Part shown: positions 1 to 9,925 of the stretch, piece after piece | Layout: each line of letters starts with the position of its first letter | Position numbering within the stretch: the first letter of the stretch is position 1 | NCBI GenBank assembly: GCA_032622095.1 | Contig: CP136064.1 | Span: 254,018,484 to 254,082,483, forward strand | DNA length: 64,000 bases | Reading direction: 5' to 3' | DNA from: Siphonodentalium dalli | Taxonomy: Eukaryota; Mollusca; Scaphopoda; Gadilida; Siphonodentaliidae | Position numbers and translations under genes: made by a program | Notes under the pieces: model-generated | The model's input: only the letters and a program-made list of their open reading frames with translations | What the model was told of the DNA's origin: nothing | Databases searched by the model: none

Positions 1-759
1 TGACCAACCACCCACCCATCATACGTGGCCGGACAAAATTGTTTGATACCCCCCCCCCTGAATAACAGTCTTTCAATTTTCATAATAGAAATGCGACAGC
101 AAGTTTATCTGCATCTCAACCATTCTTCTTCCACAGAAAAGAAGTTAGATGCCTCATTTTCTACACAATAAAAAGAAAACATCAAATCCGAGAACCTCAA
201 TATATTATGTTTCCGTCCGTGACGCAAGTATCACCTAATACACACACGCTTGACTACCAAAAGATAACTAATCGGGGTTCACGATTAGATGGCTATTGAC
301 ATATAATCGAGACCACAGGAGGCACGCGTGGTTTCGATTGAGTATCATATTTAATCTGAAGGGTAATAACTCTATAAAGAATGTACCATGACTATATAAC
401 GGCGATTTGTATGATCAACTGTGGTGAAATATAAGTCAAATTCTTTTATTGGGTGGGTGGGTGGGCTTGGGGGAGGTTTTGGTTACGCTTTTTAAAACAC
501 TTCTTCAAATATTTCCGTTATTTCATCAAAAACACTTAGTTACTAAAATAAGTTCCTATTTCTATATTTCGCCATTTCGATATAGACACCCCAAAAATAA
601 GTAAGTCCCCCTGATATATTACACTCTATCGTAAAAATCCTGAGGCTGATCGATTGTCGGGAAAATTTACATATATTCACTGGTTATTCAGTATATTACG
701 ATTGACGAGCTAATGTCGTAGGTAGCTAGCGCTTAAATCAAAAGACACAAAACCGTTAT
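1..759. other. AT-rich noncoding stretch
   Basis: No credible coding frame, RNA gene or clear repeat. A C-run lies near 50-58 and a short tandem GGGT-type run near 450-470. It ends against a palindromic element. Confidence 0.5.
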
Positions 760-1021
760 GATGATAGCAAACTCTTTTAACCATTTCAGTGCCAAGTCCG
801 ATTTTTGTATCAAACCATATTTCCTTGATCATTTTTCAAATTTATTGATTATAATAATGTGATACATTGATGGAAAGAGCTCTAAGAGCTCTTTCCATCA
901 ATGTATCACATTATTATAATCAATAAATTTGAAAAATGATCAAGGAAATATGGGTTGATACACAAATCGGACTTGGCAATGAAAGGGTTAATTAAGGACT
1001 GATGATAGCAAACACTTTTAA
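760..1021. mobile_element. Palindromic fold-back element with 21-bp flanking direct repeats
   Basis: Two long arms (roughly 783-882 and 886-985) are near-perfect reverse complements around a 3-base loop at 883-885; the innermost arm is GAGCTCTTTCCATC. The palindrome is bracketed by a direct repeat, GATGATAGCAAACTCTTTTAA-like, at 760-780 and 1001-1021 with about one mismatch. This looks like a MITE or fold-back insertion. A flanking repeat of about 21 bp is longer than usual DNA-transposon target duplications, so class and mechanism are uncertain. Any open frame through it is a by-product. Confidence 0.75.
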
Positions 1022-1423
1022 GGACTGATTTGGAGAACAGCTTAGTTCTGCATGTACCCACACGTCGCGACAAAACTGGGAGACACCGTGCCCTCGTTGT
1101 AACGAGTCGACACCGGATGCAATACTGCCATGATGCTGGCAATTCTTCTTGCAGCAGACGAGGAATGTCATATAATTTAGTGTTTGGTAGACTGTTTTGT
1201 GATTGTTGGAAAGTCGAAAATACTATTCCATGCAATTCCGAAGTCGTTCATTCAAGCACGTAGCCACTGATCACATCAGTTATCAAGGTCACCTTCCCAA
1301 AGTTTCACCACAGTCGGGATTACAGCAGGTGATGCTATCCCCCAATATATGAGGGGGACTAACTGTTATGAGGTGTTTATCTATATATAACGATCATTGC
1401 GCCATTGGGAGGAATGCCAGGTG

Positions 1424-1431
1424 TATATAAG
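1424..1431 (+). promoter_or_regulatory. TATA-like box upstream of the short ORF (copy 1)
   Basis: TATATAAG lies 80 bases before the ATG at 1512 and is conserved exactly in copy 2 (3521-3528). Its conserved position supports, but does not prove, a Pol II promoter. Confidence 0.4.
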
Positions 1432-1511
1432 ACATGGCTGGAATATAAATTGAGTCATTGGGTTTTAACCGGCAGAGTAAGTAAACAAAGTTCGTGTGAA
1501 TCCCGAACCCA

Positions 1512-1820
1512 ATGACCCCGATCGCTCTCCCAGTCACTCCCAATAATCACATACCAATTCCTAATAATCACATACCAATTCCTAATAATCACATACCAGG
1601 GGATCAATCACTATTAAAAGAGATAATTGATATCGCAGCGCAAATGAGCCCAAAATTAAATCACTCATCCAGGAGGCACATCAATGTTTCTAATTCCCAA
1701 CCTGATTCTCCTTCTATTGTTGGGAATATGCCAACTGATGGCCTTTTGAGTACAACATTAATTCGACCGAAAAATTGGACAGGAGCCAGATTCGACTATA
1801 CGCGTACATGTAACTTGTAA
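1512..1820 (+). CDS. Short conserved ORF with PNNHIPI repeats, copy 1
   Basis: A 102-residue frame starts MTPIALPV, runs through three copies of a 7-residue repeat (PNNHIPI, from the 21-bp minisatellite) and continues into a non-repetitive part with DQSLLKEIIDIAAQMSP and the segment LIRPKNWTGARFDY. Copy 2 (3609-3950) keeps the frame open with five repeat units. It differs by amino-acid changes such as AL to DR after TPI and SS to AS after KLNH, but gains no stop. The minisatellite period is a multiple of three, so copy-number change keeps the frame. I recognise no family. It may be a gag-like or orphan ORF of the duplicated element, or an untranslated frame that is open by chance. The reverse strand is also partly open here. 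Confidence 0.4.
   Translation: MTPIALPVTPNNHIPIPNNHIPIPNNHIPGDQSLLKEIIDIAAQMSPKLNHSSRRHINVSNSQPDSPSIVGNMPTDGLLSTTLIRPKNWTGARFDYTRTCNL
1540..1599 (+). repeat. 21-bp minisatellite, 3 units (copy 1)
   Basis: Tandem units of the form CCTAATAATCACATACCAATT, in frame in the ORF starting at 1512. The equivalent array in copy 2 has five units. Confidence 0.9.
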
Positions 1821-1850
1821 CGTGTGTTGATAGCCAACAGTGGACAACTG

Positions 1851-2294
1851 CAAGCCTGCAAATAGCGTGTCTGTCATTTGCAGAATGAGGTCCCCAGAGG
1901 GTGAATTTAGTGATGCTATCCGCACAGCGGGCTAGCATCACCAAATTCACCCCCTGGAGACCTCATTCTGCTTAGGCCTCATCTTCTGGGAAGTATCTAT
2001 ATTATCACATTAACATTGTTTTTAGTTACATTTCCCTACTATGAAGTTTCTATATCTCCTAATTTGCAGAAGATAAAATTCATAATCGAGGTGCCCAATG
2101 GGTGAACATCAACAACTCCAACTGGGGAATTTCAATCTGATCCTAGGTCTGCCATAGCAGCCGAGGGCCTTAGTAGAATGAGGTCCCCAGAGGGTGAATT
2201 TAGTGATGCTAACCCGGGATGCGGGATAGCGTCACTAAATTCACCCTCTGGGGACCTCATTCTGCAAATAACAGACACGCTATTTGCAGGCTTG
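1851..2294. mobile_element. Four-arm nested fold-back element, copy 1
   Basis: The outer ends are inverted repeats: CAAGCCTGCAAATAGCG at 1851 and its complement ending at 2294. Inside are two hairpins, 1880-1971 and 2174-2265, each formed by AATGAGGTCCCCAGAGGGTG and its complement. One roughly 40-bp motif is thus present four times, arranged forward-reverse-forward-reverse, giving two cruciform-capable hairpins within one larger inverted repeat. This is a MITE or fold-back structure. It sits in both copies of the 1.2 kb segment, so it was present before the duplication. Confidence 0.8.
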
Positions 2295-2530
2295 GACAAA
2301 TGACTCGGGTGCTTATTTCGCATACACGTAGCCATGGTCATGTACTACATGTACTATATGGTCAAACCGATTAGAAGTTTTGTGTCCAACGTGTATCATA
2401 CGAAACTTGTAGCGAAGAATAATCCAATCTTCTATACTAACCGAATAACCTATCAACGCCGTGCAGGCAGATATTTACCCCGCGGTGTCCAATTGTGGCC
2501 GCTTGTGCTCGCAAGTAGTATTGGCGGTCA

Positions 2531-2674
2531 CCCGGGGCGGGCACTCTGGCCCATGGGCCAGAGTGCCCGCCCCCAGAAAAAACCTGGGGGCGGGCACTCT
2601 GGCCCATGGGTCAGAGTGCCCGCCCCCAGGTTTGTTTACCCGGGGCGGGCACTCTGGCCCATGGGTCAGAGTGT
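2531..2674. repeat. Three GC-rich palindromes in tandem
   Basis: Three units at about 2531-2574, 2584-2629 and 2639-2674 each read GGGCGGGCACTCTGGCCC followed by ATGGG and the complementary arm; the third is cut short. Each can form a strong hairpin. The GC content contrasts sharply with the AT-rich surroundings. The array starts about 18 bases after the end of the 1.2 kb repeat. Confidence 0.85.
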
Positions 2675-3263
2675 CATCGAGCGAGGGGGTGGGACAAGAG
2701 TGACCCGCCCAGGGTCGGTCCAGAGGTTATGTTATATTCCAAAGAGTAAGGTGAGCGCTTCGAAGTGGTTTTTTTGACAGAAAAGAGCACAATTTACCAA
2801 TGTATCGATTTTTTTTCTCGGATTCTAATGCCCGTGTGGTAAGCGAAGGGCGCTCCCCTTCGATGTGCACATTGAACTTAGAATAATACCGAGATAAAAT
2901 AGATGTGTTGGTAAATTATGCTACTTTACCAGTGCATATTTTAACAAAAGCGAAAGTCTTCGAATAAATTCGAAGACGATAGCGTTGTAAAATGCACTTG
3001 CAGAAGTTACCTTTCAGTGAAATATGTTATAAGATAATGGTAAAATGGTACAGATAAAATTTTCCCGAGTCAAATCGGTGTTTTATTCATAGAAATATGA
3101 TGTTTTTGACAAAAAAGAAACACATCTGATTTGACGTTCGGAGAAATTTGGTGAAATACGCATGACGTCGTCAACGAAGCCCGCGCGTCCCATATACTTG
3201 ATCCTCGAAAAAATGTTAACGTCATTAGATGCGTAAATTGTAACGTTAGCGTTATTTTGAAAC
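2675..3263. other. Noncoding interior between the two 1.2 kb copies
   Basis: No supported gene. A short perfect hairpin, GTCTTCGAATAAATTCGAAGAC-like, lies near 2957-2979. The overlapping minus-strand frames near 3070-3289 have no recognisable features. Confidence 0.4.
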
Positions 3264-3428
3264 ATGGATCCAGTAACGGCATTTCTCAAGACTATTGATG
3301 TACAGTACGATCATGTTCCTGCAACAACGCAAATGTCGACTCCACTGTATGCAGGAAATGTGACGCCACGTGTGGAACAGCAACAGGTACCAATGGTGTA
3401 TCACCACAGTCGGGATTACAGCAGGTGA
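3264..3428 (+). CDS. 54-residue ORF crossing the repeat boundary
   Basis: An ATG-initiated frame begins MDPVTAFLKTIDVQYD and ends at a TGA inside the first bases of repeat copy 2, so its last residues (after VPMV) come from repeat sequence. The terminal context CAG-GTGATG also resembles a 5' splice site, so it could instead be part of an exon. The composition is protein-like and not repetitive, but I recognise no family. The equivalent sequence before copy 1 is absent. Low confidence that it is expressed. Confidence 0.25.
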   Translation: MDPVTAFLKTIDVQYDHVPATTQMSTPLYAGNVTPRVEQQQVPMVYHHSRDYSR

Positions 3429-3520
3429 TGCTATCCCCCAATATATCAGGGGGGACTAACTGTTATGAGGTGTTTATCTAAATATAACGATCATTGCGCC
3501 ATTGGGAGGAATGCCAGGTG

Positions 3521-3528
3521 TATATAAG
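3521..3528 (+). promoter_or_regulatory. TATA-like box (copy 2)
   Basis: TATATAAG is at the same place relative to the ORF as in copy 1, with the surrounding GGTGTATATAAGACATGG fully conserved. Confidence 0.4.
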
Positions 3529-3608
3529 ACATGGCTGGAATATAAATTGAGTCATTGGGCTTTAACCGGCAGAGTAATTAAACAAAGTTCGTGTGAATCC
3601 CGAACACA

Positions 3609-3950
3609 ATGACCCCGATCGATCGCCCAGTCACTCCTAATAATCACATACCAATTCCTAATAATCACATACCAATTCCTAATAATCACATACCAATTCC
3701 CAATAATCACATACCAATTCCTAATAATCACATACCAGGGGATCAATCACTATTAAAAGAGATAATTGATATCGCAGCGCAAATGAGCCCAAAATTAAAT
3801 CACGCGTCTAGGAGGTACATCCATGTTTCTAATTCCCAACACGATTCCCCTTCTATTGTTGGGAATATGCCAACTGATGGCCTTTTGAGTACAACATTAA
3901 TTCGACCGAAAAATTGGACAGGAGCCAGATTCGACTACGCGTACATGTAA
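3609..3950 (+). CDS. Short conserved ORF with PNNHIPI repeats, copy 2
   Basis: A 113-residue homologue of the ORF at 1512. It has five 7-residue repeats and the same C-terminal segments (SLLKEIIDIAAQMSP, LIRPKNWTGARFDY), then ends after AYM. The lack of stops in both copies despite substitutions is the only argument for a coding role. No family recognised and no catalytic motif seen. Confidence 0.4.
   Translation: MTPIDRPVTPNNHIPIPNNHIPIPNNHIPIPNNHIPIPNNHIPGDQSLLKEIIDIAAQMSPKLNHASRRYIHVSNSQHDSPSIVGNMPTDGLLSTTLIRPKNWTGARFDYAYM
3637..3737 (+). repeat. 21-bp minisatellite, 5 units (copy 2)
   Basis: Same unit as at 1540-1599, expanded by two units and in frame in the ORF. Confidence 0.9.
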
Positions 3951-3987
3951 CTTGTAACTTGTGTTGATAGCCAACAGTGGACAACTG

Positions 3988-4433
3988 CAAGCCTGCAAAT
4001 AGCGTGTCTGTCATTTGCAGAATGAGGTCCCCAGAGGGTGAATTTAGTGATGCTATCCCGCCCAGCGGGCTAGCATCACCAAATTCACCCCCTGGAGACC
4101 TCATTCTGCTTAGGCCTCATCTTCTGGGAAGTGTCTATATTATCACATTAACATTGTTTTTGGTTACATTTCCCTACTATGAAGTTTCTATATCTCCTAA
4201 TTTGCAGAAGATAAAATTCATAATCGAGGTGCCCAATGGGTGAACATCAACAACTTCAACTGGGGAATTTCAATCTGATCCTAGGTCTGCCATAGCAGCA
4301 GAGGGCCTTAGTAGAATGAGGTCCCCAGAGGGTGAATTTAGTGATGCTAGCCGGCTATGCGGGATAGCGTCACTAAATTCACCATCTGGGGGACCTCATT
4401 CTGCAAATGACAGACACGCTATTTGCAGGCTTG
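3988..4433. mobile_element. Four-arm nested fold-back element, copy 2
   Basis: Counterpart of 1851-2294, with outer inverted ends and hairpins at 4017-4109 and 4311-4404. The loop sequences differ between copies while the arms are retained. Confidence 0.8.
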
Positions 4434-4657
4434 GACAAATGACTCGGGTGCATGCTTATTTCGCATACACGTAGCCATGGTCATGTACTACATGTACTAC
4501 ATGGTCAAACCGATTAGAAGTTTTGTGTCCAACGTGTATCATACGAAACTTGTAGCGAAGAATAATCCAATCTTCTATACTAACCGAATAACCTATCAAC
4601 GCCGTGCAGGCAGATATTTGCCTCCGCGGTGTCCAATTGTGGCCGCTTGTGCTCGCA

Positions 4658-5163
4658 TTTCGTTGTTGAAACAGAACGGAAATCAACATGCGTGCATGTA
4701 TCATGCAGCCATCATGGTACCAGTAATATGTGGATCACCACAAAATGACCAATACACACAATAGAGTTGTCTCGCCTTCTCTGTACCCGACTACCAGACG
4801 TTGGTCGATATATGATCGTATAGGTTTGGTGCCGTAAAATCATCGGCCAGTTCCATCCATGTGTATCTTTATATCATTGCCATAGTATCACACGTTACAG
4901 GATACACGTACGTGCCGCTGGACCTGGCTATAATATCAGTATGTTTGGTATAAAATAACACATTTCACACTAAAATTTATACAGGTTTGACAATGAAACT
5001 ATCAATACAATGTCAAGCTAATTGGGACTGATTTGTGATGTGTACACCCCACGTCCCCTTGTTGCCACGACCTTGTTCAGTCGAGACTTTTATTGATTTT
5101 TCTTAATTTGATTGCAACTCTGATTGTTGCATCACTTGGTTCGTATGACGCAGTGTAGTCGTC
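4658..5163. other. Noncoding stretch
   Basis: No supported feature. The frame 4423-4764 runs out of the repeat into this sequence and has no recognisable domain. Confidence 0.4.
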
Positions 5164-5307
5164 TGCAATGGTAGCGTTGCATATGCTGGTGGTGGTTGCA
5201 ATGATAGCGTTGCATATGCTGGTGGTGCACTGGTTGCAATGATAGCGTTGCACATGCTGGTGGTGGTTGCAATGATAGCGTTGCATATGATGGTGGTGGT
5301 TGCACGG
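5164..5307. repeat. 33-bp minisatellite, about 4 units
   Basis: Units of the form TGCAATGATAGCGTTGCA plus TATGCTGGTGGTGGT repeat four times; one unit is 5 bp longer. GCAATGATAGCGTTGC is itself near-palindromic. The His/Asn-rich minus-strand open frames here are by-products of the repeat. Confidence 0.9.
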
Positions 5308-5921
5308 ACAGCTGGGGTGGAAAAACCGGAATAAGGGACATGGCTGGCACTGTGACGACATTTTCCTGAAAGATATAGAAACTTTCCTTGATGATACTGA
5401 ATATTATAGTTTACCACACAGATGTATAAAACACGTTCAGATCATCGATTGATGGGACACGCTGTGTTCATAACAATGTCCCGTGGCAACCACCCTGGTC
5501 GTATTCTGAACAATAACTAGTGGCCGGTTTCTCACATATATCTTTGTTGCTGTGTAATAATGGGCGTGTTTTATTTTTGTATCATTTTGACGACAATTAT
5601 CCACCATTGGTAGTTATGACGCTTGCGACTTTACTTGCCCGATGCGTCTGCCTTCTCCATTAATCCGTTACGTCTATCGGGCGAGTGATTGACAATTAGG
5701 GAACTAAGTTGATACACTGGCAGTTCGTGTTAATTGTGATGAATTCAACTCATGATTATCTTTGTTCGTCATTGGTGAATGCCTCCAAGAAACACGTCAG
5801 CCAATACCAAATTATTAAGAATGTCCCCAACAAACGCGTCAGCCTACCAAATTATTATTGAACTTTTATGTGAACATGAAATATATGACAACGCCTGTTG
5901 AGTGGAGATCAATGGGAGCTG
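5308..5921. other. Noncoding stretch
   Basis: No gene or RNA recognised. Two short similar phrases about AAACACGTCAGCC and AAACGCGTCAGCC (5790-5845) form a weak direct repeat. Confidence 0.4.
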
Positions 5922-6048
5922 TAAGGATAGGATAGTTTATTTACAATACACACGAATGATACAGTGGCAGTAATACATAATAAATTATAACAGTGTATTG
6001 TCGGGGGTAGCTTAGCCCTATCGGGCTGTCTTCCTGCTACCCCCTAAT
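5922..6048 (-). mobile_element. Retroelement 3' tail with stem-loop, minus strand
   Basis: Read on the minus strand it ends GTAAATAAACTATCCTATCC, i.e. an AATAAA signal followed by a short tandem CTATC tail. It is preceded by a stem-loop whose arms are GGGGGTAGC and GCTACCCCC. A diverged copy with the same layout lies at 53725-53845. The stem-loop plus simple tail is typical of the 3' end of a LINE or its SINE partner. No coding part is attached. Confidence 0.55.
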
Positions 6049-6375
6049 TCATTGTAATGGGTTGGAGTGTCCGTGCAAATTAATTGGGCGTAGTAACTAT
6101 GCACAGTAACTACAATTATTAGAGAGGTTTCGATTATAAAACTTATAACTTCACCCGCGAGGCATAACATACTTTATTACATTAATCATATGTGTGATTT
6201 ACCGTCATATCTCTAGTGATTATAAACGATAATTCCACTAGTGTATTATGTCACTTTAACCAGTGCGTTATGTATTCATACGCGCTGTCGAAATGTATAT
6301 ACGTCATGGGAATAATGTCCGTGTTATTCGGATTTCTGGTAAATCATATTTAAAGTGGAATATAATGAACAGAAT

Positions 6376-6488
6376 AATCACTTGATTGAACTGGTGACGT
6401 GAAATAATTAACTCGAGGTAGGGACTAGTTTGTAAAACGTCCCTACCTCTCATTAATTATTTCACGTCACCAGTTCAATCAAGTGATT
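6376..6488. mobile_element. Near-perfect palindrome, about 113 bp
   Basis: Arms 6376-6426 and 6438-6488 pair almost completely (outer AATCACTTGATTGAACTGG, inner GAGGTAGGGAC). A short MITE or fold-back insertion. No clear target duplication seen. Confidence 0.8.
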
Positions 6489-6732
6489 ACTATACACAAT
6501 GCTCTGTGTTTGAGACGGGAACATATTATACAAGAGTCAGACAGATATGTTCTATTTCCAAAAAGAAGTCCGGGCAACAACAGCAATTTCATTAGTTGTT
6601 AATGTTGTATATTACATTGGCATCACGTGGCATATTTAAATCACAAGAATCCGTGTTTGTTTCAATCAACATGCCGGCTGTTTTATTTATAATGCAATAG
6701 ATAGTCCAGCCCAAAGGGACTTCATGGTAATC

Positions 6733-6983
6733 CAACAAATAACAACTTAACACTCTTATTGGAAATTTTCGGCCACGTGGCCTTCTTCTGCCAAAACAAG
6801 TTATACAGGTACAATCAATATTAATGTTGACTCCAACTAAACAAGTCCGTTCAATAGTCACACATTTGCTTCGACGTTTAATTGGAGTCAACATTAATGT
6901 TGATTGTACCTGTTTAACTTGTTTTGGCTGAACAAGGCCATGTGGCCGAACATTTCCAATAAATGTAATGTTGTTATTTGTTG
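6733..6983. mobile_element. Imperfect inverted repeat, about 250 bp
   Basis: Arms 6733-6842 and 6876-6983 pair through CAACAAATAACAAC, TTGGAAATNTTCGGCCAC and AGGTACAATCAANATTAATG. The minus-strand frame 6592-7029 reads straight through both arms and is therefore not taken as a gene. Confidence 0.75.
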
Positions 6984-7230
6984 TTTTATTTATAATTATG
7001 AAATATGTTCTACCTCTTATTTTCGACACCGTTGATTGACAGTTTAATGAAATACGCGAACCTTTAGCTAAATGTTAACGGGTGGTCTCGACGGTGAGTG
7101 GCAATCACGCAGTCTCTTTGAAAAACCGACGAAAATATAAATGATGTTCGTCTCTAGATTTGTGATTTTAAATTAGTTTCTGCATTGATGGCGCCATCCT
7201 CCATTTAATCGGAGAGTGGCACAGAGTACG

Positions 7231-8894
7231 CGCGATTTCATTGGTTACAGGAGTGCATCTCGTATACAAAAGAATCACATAGCAAATTATTTTCATGCTT
7301 TCTAGATGTAACTAAAGCCTTTGATTCGGTCTGGTTAAACGACCTCCTATTTAAATTACACGAAAGAGGCCTACGTGGTCACATTTGGCACACATTTAAA
7401 GCCCTCCTGTCAGGGATAACCTGTTGTGTACGATACAGAGATACTTTCTCCAACTGGTTCGATATATTCCAGGGAGCCCGACAGGGATAAATACTCTCTC
7501 CATTGTTCTACATGATTTATGCAGATGAACTCATATATGAACTAGAGAGTTCCGGCTGCGGTCTCCGTCTATATGGCATACATTGCTCGTCGACAGTACA
7601 GGCTGACGACATGGTTCTTCTTTCCTGTTCAATGCGTGGTCTCACTTTAATGTATAATATATGTCTACAATACAGCAGGAAGTGGAGATATATATATAAT
7701 TCATCCAAAACATTCATCATTGTCTTCAATGAAACGGTCAACGAATTCTCCAAAGCAAAGCGAACCTGGAAATTTGGCGACAGCAAAATTGAAGAAGTCT
7801 CCTCTGGCTCACACTTGGGAATTCCAATTGAAAAATTTAACTTCAACTCAATGCTTGTAAATAAAGTGTGTACAAAACTTAAAGGTACCTATTTCTCATT
7901 GTCTAATGCAGGCTTATATCCTGGTGGAATTACTCCATATAGCTGCTTCAATATTTACAAGTCTATTGTCATGCCTAAGGCCTTGTACGGTAGCGAACTC
8001 ATATGGGGAATGACCACATCAGAACGGGCACATGTAGAAAAGGCCCATAGATTCTGTCTCAAACAAATGCAGGGATTCCCACCTCAAACACGTACGTGTA
8101 TCGCACAGGGTCTTATGGGATGCGGTGGACTTGAATCTTTCATTGACAAAAGGAAACTGAGCTTACTTTCGACATTATGCAGAATGAGTACACGTAAAAC
8201 CGCTAAAACTGTCTTTCTGATGCGTTTATATAATCACCTGTCGGGAATATACGCCAATCCAAAGTCATTTATATCGGATATACTTGTAATTTTATATAAA
8301 TATAACTTGTATGCACACCTTGAACATTTTATGCAACATGGTGTCTTCGTTTCAAAATCGTCTTGGAGAAATGCCGTTAACGCAGAAATACACACAAAAG
8401 ATGAATGCGAATGGCGATCATCTATTGAATCAGACAGTGACTTAGCACAGTTTGGTCTAACTCAAACAAAACTCAGCCCATCACTTCTCTGGCGCTCATG
8501 TAGCCACTATCCACAGGAAAAATTTACATTCCTTATGATCGCAAGATTACTTGCGCATACCGCATATAAGGATAGCGGCCACTGTCTGTTATGCAATAGA
8601 GATTACCATTGCATTATCGAACATATTATAATTGATTGTTCACACATACATATATCTAACTTCAGGAACGAGATCTGGTACGATATCCTTAACACATTCC
8701 AGATAGAATCATTCATTTTTCTCGATTCCTTGAATAACTCACAGCTACTGGCCATTTTCTTGGGAAACATGCCGGCAAAATTAATAGAAATTGGAAACTG
8801 TTCCAGCCACTTTGCTGTACATTTTTTCACCAAGGCTAGCCTTAGTTTGTGGTACTATTATAAAATTGAATTGAACGATGTGAATGCCCAATAG
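7231..8894 (+). pseudogene. LINE reverse transcriptase, 5'-truncated, with one internal stop
   Basis: The frame is open from about 7208 to 8894 apart from a TAA at 7488-7490. It shows the RT block FLDVTKAFDSVW (about 7300), then RQG-stop-ILSPLF where functional relatives read RQGG, then the catalytic ADD as QADDMVLLS (7590-7620; the residue before ADD is normally Tyr or Phe). A C-terminal part follows with SLLWRSC and a Cys/His cluster HCLLCNRDYHC..H....C, typical of LINE ORF2 tails. N-terminal endonuclease and RT fingers are missing. The element belongs to the non-LTR group, with clade unassigned. The stop and the changed residue before ADD make it inactive. Confidence 0.9.
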
Positions 8895-9196
8895 CCTTAT
8901 ACGCATGCTATATTATCCGACAAGGCGTCGTGATCTGCATCTTATAATGTATATATGTTCGACTGTATGGGTCTATCATACTGATTCACTCTCTGTATCT
9001 CATGCAGTGAGTCTGTTTCTAGTTATGTATGGACGTCTGTATTGTGAGTATGAGTGCCTGAATGTGCGGCTATCTTTGTGTCTGTATGCTTGTCAGTCGC
9101 ATCGTCTGTGTGTGTCCGGTGGTATGCATACCTACAAGAGTGACTGCATGCGCGCCTGTACGACTGATCCTGCTGATATCTCCATCGATGACACAC

Positions 9197-9338
<142 letters not shown>

Positions 9339-9530
9339 TGTCTGCATATCGCACTGTATATGTATATGTTTGTTTGTGTGAGTGCTTAAAATTGTTTATC
9401 ATCTGTTTCTGTATGTAAAATATGTTAATCTGCTGACTTATTATTTGTGCTGTACACATTGTATAACTGTCTGTGAACTTGTACATATGTTGTAGAACTC
9501 TTCATTAATGGAGGAAATAAAGATATATAT

Positions 9531-9925
9531 ATATATCCATAATTCATTATACTCATCGGAATACAGGAGACATCATCTTCGGGGTTTTATCAGTCAACGA
9601 TATTCATGACTGATTATTCTTTCGCATCTTGTTATATTTATAGCTATTTCTAATTACAACGATTCTCACAAACATTTACTGCGCCAGGAATGCACTCCAT
9701 ATTTGAAAACGGTTTATTACGTCATGTTGGGAATGCCGCGTCGTCGTAGAAATGAAATATAATCGACACATCCAGAGACGTACATCCGTTAGGATTTTCG
9801 TCGACTTGTCAAACAGACTGGCAATCATGCACATAAGAATTTTGAGTATTTGATTTAAATTGTGTTAATTTTAGAGAATTATAGATCAACTACAGTGAAC
9901 GTTTGTGACTATGGTTACTATGTTT
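9531..9925. other. Noncoding stretch after the LINE tail
   Basis: No gene recognised. It may include the start of the 5' LTR of the following Gypsy element, but the boundary cannot be seen because no 3' LTR is present for comparison. Confidence 0.35.

Larger units (their letters stand above)
1305..2513. repeat. 1.2 kb duplicated segment, copy 1
   Basis: This segment recurs in direct orientation at 3401-4657, about 2.1 kb downstream, with few substitutions. Differences include two fewer minisatellite units here and small indels. Each copy holds, in order: a TATA-like box, a short ORF, a 21-bp minisatellite inside that ORF, and a nested fold-back structure. The two copies could be a tandem segmental duplication or the terminal direct repeats of a non-autonomous element with a 0.9 kb interior. 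No clear TG..CA ends, primer-binding site or polypurine tract was seen, so LTR status is not established. Confidence 0.8.
3401..4657. repeat. 1.2 kb duplicated segment, copy 2
   Basis: Direct repeat of 1305-2513 with the same internal order. It is about 48 bp longer, mainly from two extra 21-bp units. Homology ends at the shared GTGCTCGCA, after which the two flanks differ. Confidence 0.8.

Noticed and set aside
1000-1030. Hammerhead box CTGATGA near the palindromic element
   Set aside because: No GAAA with complementary stems at a suitable distance.
1305-4657. Calling the 1.2 kb direct repeats LTRs
   Set aside because: No TG..CA termini, primer-binding site, polypurine tract or target duplication could be seen, so only a duplication is claimed.
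5077-5417. Overlapping minus-strand frames with HHQHMQRYHCN repeats
   Set aside because: Translation of the 33-bp minisatellite in three frames at once; no non-repetitive domain.
6592-7029. 145-residue minus-strand frame
   Set aside because: Reads through both arms and the loop of an inverted repeat, so it is not a protein signal.
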